The notes beneath the pieces are model-generated. The model was not told the origin of the DNA and did not search any database. It saw only the letters and a program-made list of their open reading frames with translations. A program made the translations under genes and the position numbers. Of a stretch of DNA of 64,000 nt, positions 16,126 to 24,827 are shown in pieces. Position 1 is the first letter of the stretch. Each line of letters opens with the position of its first letter. The DNA comes from SLRI01 sp942491185. Its GTDB lineage: Bacteria > Pseudomonadota > Alphaproteobacteria > Geminicoccales > Geminicoccaceae. The stretch is from positions 1 through 64,000 of the forward strand of contig CALOAB010000020.1 in NCBI GenBank assembly GCA_942491185.1. Reading direction: 5' to 3'.

Positions 16126-18263
16126 TCAGCTTTCCGTCTGCTCGTCGAGCGCGGTCGACGATCATGCGCCCGCAGGCCGCTCGGCTTGCCGATGTAGTAC
16201 TCGGATTGCCCGCCCGATACACCTCCAGGGCACCATCCACCGCCACCAGCGCCGCGCGAAGCGTCAGCGCGTCCCGTGCGCCGCCGGCCGATCCGAAGCC
16301 GCGCGATCGCATCTGCGTCAACGCCCAGTCGAGCGGCACGCGCTCGCGGGTGCGTTCCAGAGCGCTGCGCTCGAGGCCTCGACAGCGCGCGAGGGTCGCC
16401 GTGCGCCGCTCGCCGAGGGTCCCGAGATTGTTCTGGGTCGTGGCCCAGTCCAGCGGCACGCGCTCGCGGGTCCCCAGAAGCGCCGGCTCGAAGGCCCGAC
16501 GGCGCGCTCCAGAGTGGCGGTGCCGCTCTCCCGCTCGCCGAGGGCCGCGAAGCGCAGTGCCGAGATTGTTCTGGGTCGTGGCCCAGCTCAGCGGGAACCG
16601 CTCGCGGGTGTGTTCCAGAACGGCGGCCTCGTGGGCCTGGACGGCGCGCTCAAGGGCGGCGGTGCCGCTCTCCCGCTCGCCGAGGGTCCGAAGCGCATTG
16701 CCGAGATTGTTCTGGGTCATGGCCCAGTCCAGCGGCACGCGCTCGCGGGTGCGTTCCAGAAGGGCAGCCTCGTAGGCCTCGACCGCGCGCTCGAGGGTGG
16801 CCGTGCCGCTCTCCCGCTCGCCGAGGGTCCGAAGCGCGTTGCCGAGATTGTTCTGGGTCGTGGCCCAGTCCAGCGGCACGCGCTCGCGGGTCCGTTCCAG
16901 GAGCGCCAGCTCGTAGGCCGCGACCGCCCGCTTGAGGGTCGCCGTGCCGCTCTCCCGCTCGCCGAGGGTCCAAAGCGCGTTGCCGAGATTGTTCTGGGTC
17001 GTGGCCCAGTCCAGCGGCACGCGCTCGCGGGTGCGTTCCAGAGCAGCGCTGCCTCGTAGGCCTCGACCGCCCGCTCGAGGGTCGCGGTGCCGCTCTCCCG
17101 CTCGCCGAGGGTCGCAAGCGCGTTGCCGAGATTGTTCTGGGTCGTGGCCCAGTCGTCGGGGCGGGTGTCGCGCGGGGCGAGGGTCGAGGGCGTGCTCGTA
17201 GGTGGCGATGGCCTCGGCGAGGGCGGCGTTGTCGCCGAACTCGCGGCCGAGGTCCTGCAGGACGTCGGCCTGGGCGAGGCGATGGTGCCAGCTCGTCTCG
17301 GGGTCGAAGGCGGTGAGGTCGGCGGCCTCGGCGAGGAGGGCGGCGGCGTCGCGGTAGCGGAGGTCGAGGCGGTCGACGCGGGCGCGTCGGCGAGCAGCGC
17401 TGGCCTCGTCGCGGTCTCGCCTCCTGGCGCAGCTCGCGGATGCGGCGATGGCCGTGCGGAAGACTCGTGCGCGCGCCGGCGAGATCGCTCGGCGATCGAG
17501 CAGCGCCAGAGCCTCGCCTCGCGGGCGGCGGCTTCGAGGCTCGGGTCGGCGTTGCTCGCGCGTCGGCTGCTCGCGCAGCGCGGGTCTCGCTCATCGGCGG
17601 CGGCGAAGCGCTCGAGAATGCGCCGGCACCTGCGCTGCTCGATCCGCTCGTCCGCGCCTGAGCTAGATCAGCGTGATGATCGCGCGTGCGGGATGCCCTT
17701 CTCCTGCTCCAGCAGCTCGAGCTGGCGCTCGGCGCTGCTCGCGTCGTTGCTTGCCGAAGCTTGCCGATCGTTTGTGTTTCAGGCCTGCTGTCGCTGAGCA
17801 CGACGGCCCAGAGGTCCGGCAGCATCTCGGCGAGGATGTGGGCGTGGCGCGGCAGCTTCTCGTAGAAGCAGCGGATCAGCCGCTTGCACCAATCCTCGAG
17901 CTCGGTGCGGTCGGATGGCGTCGCGAATTCCAGATGCGGCGCCAGCTCGGCGGTGGCTTTGTCGGGGTCGAGGTTCAGCTCGACGAGGCGGCGGTGGCTG
18001 ATGGGAAAGCGCTGGATGGCGGTTTCGATCGTCAGGCAGACGGCGTTGCGCGTGCCTTCGTCCTTGGGGCCGATGATCGCCAGCTCTTCGGCCATCGACT
18101 GGCCGAACGCCTTCAGCTTCCGGCGCTGGTTGGCGTCATGCTGCGCGAACAGGCCTTCGACCAGCTTGTCGAGCGGCAGGGGCACGCCGGCCAGCGGGCT
18201 GACGACGCCGCCGACCAGCGCGCTGGTGAAGATCAGCGATGTGCGAACCAGTGGCTGATCCAT
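16126..18263 (-). pseudogene. Large TPR-repeat protein gene with several frameshifts
   Basis: From ATG 18263 the first 165 residues form a clean, non-repetitive N-terminal domain (TSLIFTSALVGGVVSPLAGV, LDKLVEGLFAQHDANQRRKL, LPRHAHILAEMLPDLWAVVL). After about 17790 the frame is lost repeatedly; another frame briefly reads NDASSAERQLELLEQEKGIP. From about 17170 to 16320 the minus strand encodes tandem 47-residue TPR units with consensus PLDWATTQNNLGNALRTLGE, several in frame and others with 4- or 21-base losses. The C-terminus appears to end ALDEQTES at a TGA at 16126. Relatives are predicted to be large intracellular scaffolds. Whether the breaks are real or caused by repeat misassembly is open. 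Confidence 0.7.
16320..17170. repeat. 141-bp tandem repeats encoding TPRs
   Basis: Seven copies are anchored on the shared CAGCGGCACGCGCTCGCGGG core, at about 16331, 16451, 16588, 16730, 16871, 17012 and 17153. Spacing is 141 bp in the four right-hand intervals but 120, 137 and 142 in the left-hand ones, so deletions or errors are concentrated at the end encoding the C-terminus. Confidence 0.85.
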
Positions 18264-18339
18264 GACCGCCCGCGTTCAACTCTCGTTGCCGTGCAACTTG
18301 CCGTTGCCGCAGGTCGCTGGTCAACCTGGCGCAACGCCG

Positions 18340-18368
18340 CTGTCAAAAACCTGTGGTCGGGCTTTCAT
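18340..18368 (+). promoter_or_regulatory. Putative PHO box array before phoD
   Basis: Three 7-mers, CTGTCAA, CTGTGGT and CTTTCAT, follow each other with exact 4-base spacers, i.e. an 11-bp period. This matches the PhoB-binding consensus CTGTCAT-N4-CTGTCAT with five to six of seven bases in two of the repeats. The array ends 45 bases before the phoD start. Confidence 0.6.
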
Positions 18369-18413
18369 CGACCGGGCCTATACAAGAACGACAGCAGCCA
18401 GGGAGACGCACCG

Positions 18414-20018
18414 ATGATCATGTCCCGTCGCCGTTCCGGTCTCGTCACCAGCCGTCGCCGGCTCTTGCAGCGGAGCGCGCTGGTCGCTGGTGGGTTGGGG
18501 GCCGGCTCGCTGTTGCCGGGCCGGGGCTTTGCGCAGGCGACGGTGACCAGCGAGGCGCAGCGGATCCAGGTGCCGTATGGGGTGCAGGTGGGGGACATGC
18601 GGCCGGGGCGGGCCGTGGTCTGGGCCAAGGCGGATCGGCCGGGGCGGATGCTGGTGCGCTGGTCGACCAGCGATGATCTGAGCGGGGGCCGGGACGCCTT
18701 GCCGGTGAACGCGCTGGAGGACACGGATTTCACGGGCAAGCTGGACCTGGCGGGGCTGCCGGCGGACCAGCGGATTTCTTATGAGGTGCGGTTTCTCGAT
18801 CTGGGCGATCTGCAGACGCTGAGCCAGCCGGTCACCGGCAGCTTCAAGACGCCGCCTGCCGAGAAGCGGCCGGTGCGCTTCGTCTGGTCGGGCGACACGG
18901 CGGGGCAGGGCTGGGGCATCAACCCCGCGTTCGGCGGCATGCGCATCTACGAGACGATGCGGCAGGTGGAGCCCGATTTCTTCATCCATTCGGGCGACAC
19001 GATCTATGCCGATGGGCCGATCCAGGCCGAGGTGGCGCTGCCGGACGGCAGCCTCTGGCAGAACGTGGTGACCGAGGAGAAGAGCAAGGTGGCGGAGACG
19101 CTGGCCGAGTTCCGCGGCAATTACGCCTACAACCTGCTGGACGAGAACGTGCGGCGGTTCAACGCCGAGGTGCCGATGCTGGCGCAGTGGGACGACCACG
19201 AGGTGACCAACAACTGGTACTGGGAGATGCGCAAGGACGCGGACGAGCGCTACCAGGAGGGCTCGGTGGCGCTGATGGCGGCCCGCGCGATGCGCGCCTT
19301 TCACGACTACATGCCGACGCAGAGCCATCCGCTGGAGAAGGACCGGCTCTATTCGAGCTTTCCCTACGGTCCGTCGCTCGAGGTCTTCCGCATCGATCTG
19401 CGCTCCTATCGCGGCGCCAACTCGGACGAGCAGCCGACCGAGATGACGCCCGAGGCGCGCATCCTGGGTGCGACGCAGCTGGCCTGGCTGAAGAATGCGC
19501 TTCGTCGGTCGGACGCCACCTGGAAGGTGATCGCGTCCGACATGCCGATCGGGCTCATCGTCTACGACCAGTGGCAGGAGCAGCGGGGGGCCGAGGCGAT
19601 CGCACTCAGGGACGGGCCGGCCGCGGGGCGCGAGCTGGAGATCGCGGAGCTGCTCACCTTCATCCGCGATGAGGGGATCAAGAACGTGGTCTGGCTGACG
19701 GCGGATGTGCACTACACCGCCGCCCACCACTACCGGCCGGAGAACGCCCAGTACCAGGCCTTCGCGCCGTTCTGGGAGTTCGTCTCAGGCCCGCTGAACG
19801 CCGGCACGTTCGGGCCGAACCAGCTCGACAACACGTTCGGGCCCGAGGCGGTGTTCGTGAAGGCGCCTGAGGAGGGCCAATTCAACCTGCCGCCGTCGGC
19901 CGGCATGCAGTTCTTCGGCCAGGTCGACATCGAGCCCGAGGGCGAGGTGATGACCGTCCAGCTCAAGGACCTCGAGGGGACCACGCTGTTCACCCAGGAG
20001 CTGGTGCCGGAGGTCTGA
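18414..20018 (+). CDS. phoD: PhoD-family alkaline phosphatase/phosphodiesterase, Tat-exported
   Basis: In this 534-residue secreted metallo-phosphatase the N-terminus has SRRRLLQRSALVAGGLGAGS, a twin-arginine signal, with a cleavage-like GRGFAQA at about residue 40. The PhoD N-terminal domain follows (VQVGDMRPGRAVVWAKAD). The metal-binding core shows VWSGDTAGQGWG, FFIHSGDTIYADG, AQWDDHEVTNNW and NVVWLTADVHYTAAH, all family hallmarks for Ca/Fe-dependent phosphodiester or phosphomonoester hydrolysis in the periplasm. GGGAGA precedes ATG 18414. A PHO-box array upstream suggests induction at low phosphate by PhoB. Confidence 0.92.
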   Translation: MIMSRRRSGLVTSRRRLLQRSALVAGGLGAGSLLPGRGFAQATVTSEAQRIQVPYGVQVGDMRPGRAVVWAKADRPGRMLVRWSTSDDLSGGRDALPVNALEDTDFTGKLDLAGLPADQRISYEVRFLDLGDLQTLSQPVTGSFKTPPAEKRPVRFVWSGDTAGQGWGINPAFGGMRIYETMRQVEPDFFIHSGDTIYADGPIQAEVALPDGSLWQNVVTEEKSKVAETLAEFRGNYAYNLLDENVRRFNAEVPMLAQWDDHEVTNNWYWEMRKDADERYQEGSVALMAARAMRAFHDYMPTQSHPLEKDRLYSSFPYGPSLEVFRIDLRSYRGANSDEQPTEMTPEARILGATQLAWLKNALRRSDATWKVIASDMPIGLIVYDQWQEQRGAEAIALRDGPAAGRELEIAELLTFIRDEGIKNVVWLTADVHYTAAHHYRPENAQYQAFAPFWEFVSGPLNAGTFGPNQLDNTFGPEAVFVKAPEEGQFNLPPSAGMQFFGQVDIEPEGEVMTVQLKDLEGTTLFTQELVPEV

Positions 20019-20119
20019 CCGACTCGCCAAGGCAGCCCTGCTTGTGATCGGCGATCGCGCTACCTAGTCTTTTGCGGCTGCGCGCATCAACGGCGCGTGG
20101 CGGAAGCCGGGAGGATGGG

Positions 20120-20890
20120 ATGGCGCACTACGATCTCGACGACAAGGTGGTGCTGGTGACCGGTGGCACCTCGGGGATCGGCCGGGCCGCGGCGCTGGCT
20201 TGTGCGGCGAGCGGGGCGCGGGTGGTCGTTTGTGGCACCGACGCGGCGCGGCTGGCCTCGACGGTCAAGGAGATCACCGATGCCGGCGGCGAGGCGCTGC
20301 CACGGCGGATGGATGTCACCTCGTCGCGTGACGTTGCCGATGCGGTGGCGTTCACCGTCGATGCCTTCGGCAGCCTCGACGGCGCCTTCAATTCGGCCGG
20401 TATCTCAGGTCCGGCCTTCACACCGATCCTCGAGGTCGACGAGGCGGTCTGGGACCGGGTGATCGACGTCAACCTCAAGGGCGTCTGGCTCAGCATGAAG
20501 CACCAAGTGGCGCAGATAGTGCGCCAGGGCGGCGGCGGGTCGATCGTCAACGCCTCGTCGGTGGCCGGGCTCGTCGGCACCCGGGTCAACACGGCCTACA
20601 GCGCGAGCAAGCATGGTGTGACCGGCCTGTCGCGCTCGGTCGCCCTGGAATACGCCGACCAGGGTCTGCGGGTGAACGCCATCTGCCCGGGCTGGGTCGA
20701 GACGGCGATGACCGACCCGGTGACCCATGGCAACCCGGATCTCCTGGCCCAGATCATCGCCCGCCACCCGATCGGTCGGGCCGGCCGCGCGCCCGAGATC
20801 GGCGAGCTGGTCGCCTGGCTGCTTTCGGATGCCGCCAGCTTCGTCACCGGCACGGCGATCCCGATCGACGGCGGGCTGACGGCGCAGTAG
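20120..20890 (+). CDS. Short-chain dehydrogenase/reductase
   Basis: This 256-residue classical SDR has the cofactor motif TGGTSGIG at 14-21, the stabilising NSAG in GAFNSAGISG, the catalytic Ser in IVNASSVAGLVG and the YSASK active-site pair near 160. It ends FVTGTAIPIDGGLTAQ like glucose-1-dehydrogenase/FabG-type enzymes. GGGAGG lies six bases before ATG 20120. Substrate is not predictable. It is separate from phoD by about 100 bases and convergent with the autotransporter gene. Confidence 0.9.
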   Translation: MAHYDLDDKVVLVTGGTSGIGRAAALACAASGARVVVCGTDAARLASTVKEITDAGGEALPRRMDVTSSRDVADAVAFTVDAFGSLDGAFNSAGISGPAFTPILEVDEAVWDRVIDVNLKGVWLSMKHQVAQIVRQGGGGSIVNASSVAGLVGTRVNTAYSASKHGVTGLSRSVALEYADQGLRVNAICPGWVETAMTDPVTHGNPDLLAQIIARHPIGRAGRAPEIGELVAWLLSDAASFVTGTAIPIDGGLTAQ

Positions 20891-20908
20891 GCGGCTGGGG
20901 CACGTTCC

Positions 20909-23299
20909 TCACCAGTGCCAGCTCACCCGGGCGACCATGCCGACGTCCGGCTCGGCGCTGGCGTCGTGGCCCGGCTCGTTGCGCAGGAAGAGGTGGGTGT
21001 CGAGCGAGGTCGCGTCCGTCAGCGCGCGGGCGTAGGCGAGCTCGAGGTCGATCTCGCGGCCGGAGGGCGTCAGGCTGACCTGCTCGCTCGAGCGGATGAC
21101 GTTGCCGCTGAAGTCACGCGAGACCGGCACGTCGAGCGTGCCCTCGGCACTGGTCACCCGGAAGGGCTGGCCGAGCATCAGGCCCAGCCGGTCGCCGTCG
21201 TCGAGCACGTCACGCCTGATCAGACCCACCGACCAGCTGTCGGCGTAGACCGTGCCGAGATCGCCCAGCATGCTGTCGGAGCCGAGGCTCGGCCGGGCGG
21301 CGGCCACGGTCCAGCTGCCCTCGAGCGACCAGTCGCCCCGGGCGTAGCGGCCGAGCAGCGAGCCGAAGGCCGCCTGGTTCTGGGCGTCCTCGCCGAAGGC
21401 GCCGCTGCTGTCGCTGGCCAGGAACGTGCCCTGCTCGTCGAGCATGCCGACGCCGACGCCGACCGTCAGCCGGTCGGCCAGGCGATGCCTGACCAGCGCC
21501 TGGACGGCATGCCGCTCGCCGTCGACCAGATCGACGCCCTGGGTGTTGCTGTGCAGGCCGAGGACCAGGTCGGTGCTCGGGTCGAAGGCGTGGGTCAGGC
21601 TGGCGCCGGCACCGCCGCCGACCAGGTCGAGCTGCGGCAGCCGCATGCTGCGCGACGAGACGAAGCCGAGGTCGTCGCTGGCGAGCGCCAGATCGCCGGT
21701 CGTCAGGCCGAGCACCGATTGCGGCGAGGTGCCGATGCCGAGGCGCAGCTGGCCGAAGCTGCCGCCATCGACGTCGAGCGCCATGGTGTAGCGCTCGTCC
21801 TGGTCCTGGCTCTGCAGCTCGCTCAGGCTGGTTGTCCAGGGCTGGTCTGGATCACGTCGCTCGGCAGCCATATGCAGCGTCGCCATGTCTCCAAAACGGG
21901 TCGAGCCCTGCTCCATGTCCGGTCGGGAGACGTAGCCGCCGAGACCGAGCCCGCGATCGTCGTGGTCGACGCGGCGGTCGAGCCCGACCGTGTAGGGGCG
22001 GCCGAAATCGTCGAAGGCGACGCCTTGGGCGAGCAGGGCGTTATCGGTGAGCGCATCACCGAAGGCCGGGCCGAGGGTCAGGTTGGTGCTGCTCACGGAC
22101 GCCGAGGGACCGTCGACGCTCTGGCCCTCGGCGATGGCCAGCTCGCCCACCGGCTGGGTGGCGCGGTCGAGGTCGATCAGGCCGTGGCCGTAGACGTCGT
22201 CGACGCCTGGAGCGCCGAGGTCCTTGGCGGTGGTGAGCATCAGCGACTTGATCTCGGCGGCGTTGAGATAGGGGTAGGCGTCGCGCAAGAGAGCGGCAGC
22301 GCCAGTCGCGACGGCTTGCGCGTATAACGGGCCGGACCTGTTATCGGCACTCCATTCGTATGCTTTCACGTAGTTATCACAATAGAGCGGAAGCACAGTT
22401 AGAATACCGCAAACATAAGGCTCATTCTTAAAATACTCGCGCCACATTTGGACGCTGAGTTCTTCGCCTGGTGCAAATACAAAGGAGTCTTTGGCGGCGC
22501 CGGCTTGAGCTGAATTAAGCTGGTTCGATTGATCAACTGACCCAACAAATACAAGCGTATTCATGGCATCGACCAGCTCATTGAAGATCTTGGGGTTCGA
22601 TATTTGTTGGTCTGGATAGCCTGCGGCAATTGTCATGAAGTCGTTATGAGCAGCCGTAGCTGCCATCGCCTGCAGAAATTCGTCGGAGATATCGTCACTC
22701 GCCGAGAAATTTAGATGAATGATATCGGAGTGGATGCTCTCCGACGCTGCCAATAAAGCCGTGGCGCGCAATCGCTGGCGCTTGCTGGCATCCGCATCGG
22801 CATCGCCGCTTGGCGTTCCGGTGTTCAGCCCATAGGCGTATATCTCAGCGTCGTACGCGATGCCGTGCCCGTATTCGCCGTTTCTCGGCTCGGCCACCAA
22901 CTGCGCTTTGATGGTGTCGGCATAGGATCCCTCAAGGCTCGTGTACGGCGGCTTGCTCGCAAGAACGACGTTCGTCTCACCGTTCGCCGTCTCCGACACC
23001 TCGTATTGCCGCGTGACATGGGTCTTCAGCATGCTGTCGTCTGCCACGACGGACGCATCGATCATATGCACTATGCCGTAGCCGCCTGTGTGTCCCCGAT
23101 CGTAGGCGGCGGCCGCGTTGATCGGGCCGATAGCGCCGCTGAAATTGCGTTCCTGTGATAGCGCGGCGGGGCTAATCCCTGAGCCGGAGCCTCCGGACGA
23201 GCCGCCACCTCCACCGCAGCTTGCCAGCACCGCCGTTGCCAGGATGATCGCCGTTTGGCTGGCGGCGTGGTGGACTCCGTGTGTCTTGAGCTTTCTCAT
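20909..23299 (-). CDS. Lipidated autotransporter with degenerate S8 protease domain
   Basis: This 796-residue outer-membrane protein begins with a signal peptide ending in a lipobox (LASC, Cys28) followed by a Gly/Ser spacer, as in NalP-type lipidated autotransporters. Residues about 45-370 follow the subtilisin S8 fold: GIVHMIDASV keeps an Asp (D80), but the HGTHVAG box is replaced by a His-less stretch before GHGIAYDAEIYAYG, the oxyanion AAGN reads AAGY, and GTSxAAP reads GPLYAQA with Leu at the catalytic Ser position. About 530-796 is an autotransporter-type beta-barrel ending VSWHW. The passenger DNA (about 22330-23050) is much less GC-rich than the barrel DNA. It is probably a non-proteolytic surface protein. 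An FNR-type box lies upstream at 23393. Confidence 0.82.
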   Translation of the reverse strand: MRKLKTHGVHHAASQTAIILATAVLASCGGGGGSSGGSGSGISPAALSQERNFSGAIGPINAAAAYDRGHTGGYGIVHMIDASVVADDSMLKTHVTRQYEVSETANGETNVVLASKPPYTSLEGSYADTIKAQLVAEPRNGEYGHGIAYDAEIYAYGLNTGTPSGDADADASKRQRLRATALLAASESIHSDIIHLNFSASDDISDEFLQAMAATAAHNDFMTIAAGYPDQQISNPKIFNELVDAMNTLVFVGSVDQSNQLNSAQAGAAKDSFVFAPGEELSVQMWREYFKNEPYVCGILTVLPLYCDNYVKAYEWSADNRSGPLYAQAVATGAAALLRDAYPYLNAAEIKSLMLTTAKDLGAPGVDDVYGHGLIDLDRATQPVGELAIAEGQSVDGPSASVSSTNLTLGPAFGDALTDNALLAQGVAFDDFGRPYTVGLDRRVDHDDRGLGLGGYVSRPDMEQGSTRFGDMATLHMAAERRDPDQPWTTSLSELQSQDQDERYTMALDVDGGSFGQLRLGIGTSPQSVLGLTTGDLALASDDLGFVSSRSMRLPQLDLVGGGAGASLTHAFDPSTDLVLGLHSNTQGVDLVDGERHAVQALVRHRLADRLTVGVGVGMLDEQGTFLASDSSGAFGEDAQNQAAFGSLLGRYARGDWSLEGSWTVAAARPSLGSDSMLGDLGTVYADSWSVGLIRRDVLDDGDRLGLMLGQPFRVTSAEGTLDVPVSRDFSGNVIRSSEQVSLTPSGREIDLELAYARALTDATSLDTHLFLRNEPGHDASAEPDVGMVARVSWHW

Positions 23300-23392
23300 G
23301 TCTCGACCCCCCGCTTGATCGATGCGTGCGGCAGAAGAGCATGTCGTGAACGCACGCGGCGACGAGCATAGAATTGTTTCCGTGTTGTCGAA

Positions 23393-23406
23393 TTGACTTG
23401 GATCAA
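23393..23406. promoter_or_regulatory. FNR/FixK-type box
   Basis: TTGACTTGGATCAA matches the FNR/Anr consensus TTGAT-N4-ATCAA at nine of ten conserved bases. It lies 94 bases before the autotransporter start on the minus strand and 68 bases before the small plus-strand membrane gene, so it could control either or both. Confidence 0.65.
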
Positions 23407-23473
23407 GAGACGGCGGGGTTAGGCAGTCGGTGTCGGGCGGTCACGTCGACCTGCCGATCATGGGGAGGCCGAT

Positions 23474-23737
23474 GTGGCGGAGCTGTTTGCCAGTGGACGG
23501 GTTGCGGAATGGGTGCTCGCCGTCCTGGTGCTCGAGGCCTTGGCGATCTGGGCGGTTCGCAGGCTCGGCGGTCGCGGTCCCGGGCTGGCGGCCGTGCTGC
23601 CGTTTCTCTTGGCGGGTGGCTGCCTGCTGCTCGCCTGGCGGACGGCTGCAGCGGGGCTGCCCTGGCCGGTGCCGGCGCTGCTGCTGCTGGGTGCCGGCGT
23701 GGCGCACCTGGTCGACCTCGTGCGTCGCTGGCGCTGA
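23474..23737 (+). CDS. Small hydrophobic membrane protein, unknown function
   Basis: This 87-residue product starts at GTG 23474 with GGGGAGG at a good distance. Three hydrophobic segments are visible: WVLAVLVLEALAIWAV, LAAVLPFLLAGGCLLLAW and VPALLLLGAGVAHLVDLV, ending in Arg-rich VRRWR, consistent with an inner-membrane topology. I recognise no family. It is divergent from the autotransporter and shares its FNR-box-containing upstream region. Confidence 0.65.
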   Translation: MAELFASGRVAEWVLAVLVLEALAIWAVRRLGGRGPGLAAVLPFLLAGGCLLLAWRTAAAGLPWPVPALLLLGAGVAHLVDLVRRWR

Positions 23738-23849
23738 CCGGGCCGTCCGCCGTCGCTTTTCGCTTTGGTGGGCGGTGGGGATGCGCCATTTTGCGGCGGC
23801 GCCGGTCGGGAGCCGGACCGCAGCACCGACAACAACAAGGAGACCAGGG

Positions 23850-24815
23850 ATGTCCTCAGCCGCGAGCCCGGCCCGGCCCGATATCGAGATTGCCGTCATC
23901 GGCCCACAGCGGCCGACCGTCGTGGCGGCGCTCGAGGCGCAGTTCACCTGCCACCATGTCCATAACGAAGCCGATCCGCTGGCGTTTCTTGCCGCCAACG
24001 GTGCCCGCATGCGGGGTGCGGCCAGCAACGGCATGGCCGGGATCAACAAGGCGCAGATGGAGCTGATGCCGAATTTGGAGATCTGCGCCATCAACGGCGT
24101 CGGCTTGGAGACCACCGATCGCGATGTCGCCAAGGCGCTGGGCGTGACGGTCACGATCACGCCCGTGCTCTACGATGACGTTGCCGATCTGGCCATCGCC
24201 CTGGCGCTCGCCGCCTGCCGGCGGATCGTCGAGGGCGATCGCTTTGTTCGGAACGGCGACTGGCTTAAGGGGCGGCTGGACCTCGGCCGCAAGCTCACCG
24301 GCATGCGGGCCGGGCTGATCGGGCTCGGGCGGATCGGCAGCGAGGTGGCGGCCCGGCTGCAGGGCTTCAAATGCGACATCGCCTATGTCGATCCACTTCA
24401 GCGCGATGTTCCCTACACCCGGGTCGCCGATGCCGTAGCATTGGCCGAGCGCAGCGACATCCTCTTCCTCTCGGCTGCCGGCGCTGCCAAGGGCGCGGGT
24501 GCGCCGCTCATCAATCGCGCGATCCTCGAGGCGCTGGGGCCGCGCGGCATCTTCGTCAACATCGCCCGCGGCTGGCTGGTCGACGAGCCGGCCATGGTCG
24601 AGCTCCTGGCCAATGGCGGGCTGGGTGCTGCCGGCCTCGACGTCTTCGACGACGAGCCGAGGGTGCCGGAAGGCCTGCTGGCGCTCGATAACGTGGTGCT
24701 CACCCCGCACATCGCCAGCTCGACCGAGGAGACCATGGGGGCCATGGGCGAGACGGTGGTCGCCAATCTGGTCTCCTGGTTCAAGGGCGATGGGGCGCTG
24801 ACGCCGGTTCCCTGA
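23850..24815 (+). CDS. D-2-hydroxyacid dehydrogenase (glyoxylate/hydroxypyruvate reductase-like)
   Basis: This 321-residue NAD(P)H-dependent enzyme has the Rossmann motif GLIGLGRIGSEVA, the catalytic Arg in NIARGWLVDE, Glu in FDDEPRVPEGL and His in LTPHIASSTEE. ATG 23850 follows AAGGAGA and gives a normal length; the frame is open much further upstream but without family similarity. The reaction is probably reduction of glyoxylate or hydroxypyruvate. It is followed by a convergent VTT protein gene. Confidence 0.9.
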   Translation: MSSAASPARPDIEIAVIGPQRPTVVAALEAQFTCHHVHNEADPLAFLAANGARMRGAASNGMAGINKAQMELMPNLEICAINGVGLETTDRDVAKALGVTVTITPVLYDDVADLAIALALAACRRIVEGDRFVRNGDWLKGRLDLGRKLTGMRAGLIGLGRIGSEVAARLQGFKCDIAYVDPLQRDVPYTRVADAVALAERSDILFLSAAGAAKGAGAPLINRAILEALGPRGIFVNIARGWLVDEPAMVELLANGGLGAAGLDVFDDEPRVPEGLLALDNVVLTPHIASSTEETMGAMGETVVANLVSWFKGDGALTPVP

Positions 24816-24827
24816 GCGTGGCGCCGC

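Noticed and set aside
14102..17020. A 972-residue minus-strand frame joining TPR repeats to sequence opposite the MBL-fold and Gfo/Idh genes
   Set aside because: Only the first part is real TPR coding; the rest is antisense to two well-supported plus-strand genes and the VTT gene is in another frame.
16320..17170. Regularly spaced repeats considered as a CRISPR array
   Set aside because: The repeat period is 141 bp with the spacers also conserved, and the repeats encode TPR units; no cas genes are near.
23430..23849. Long N-terminal extension of the 2-hydroxyacid dehydrogenase
   Set aside because: It overlaps the small membrane gene in another frame, is Cys/Arg/Trp-rich with no similarity, and ATG 23850 has a proper ribosome site.
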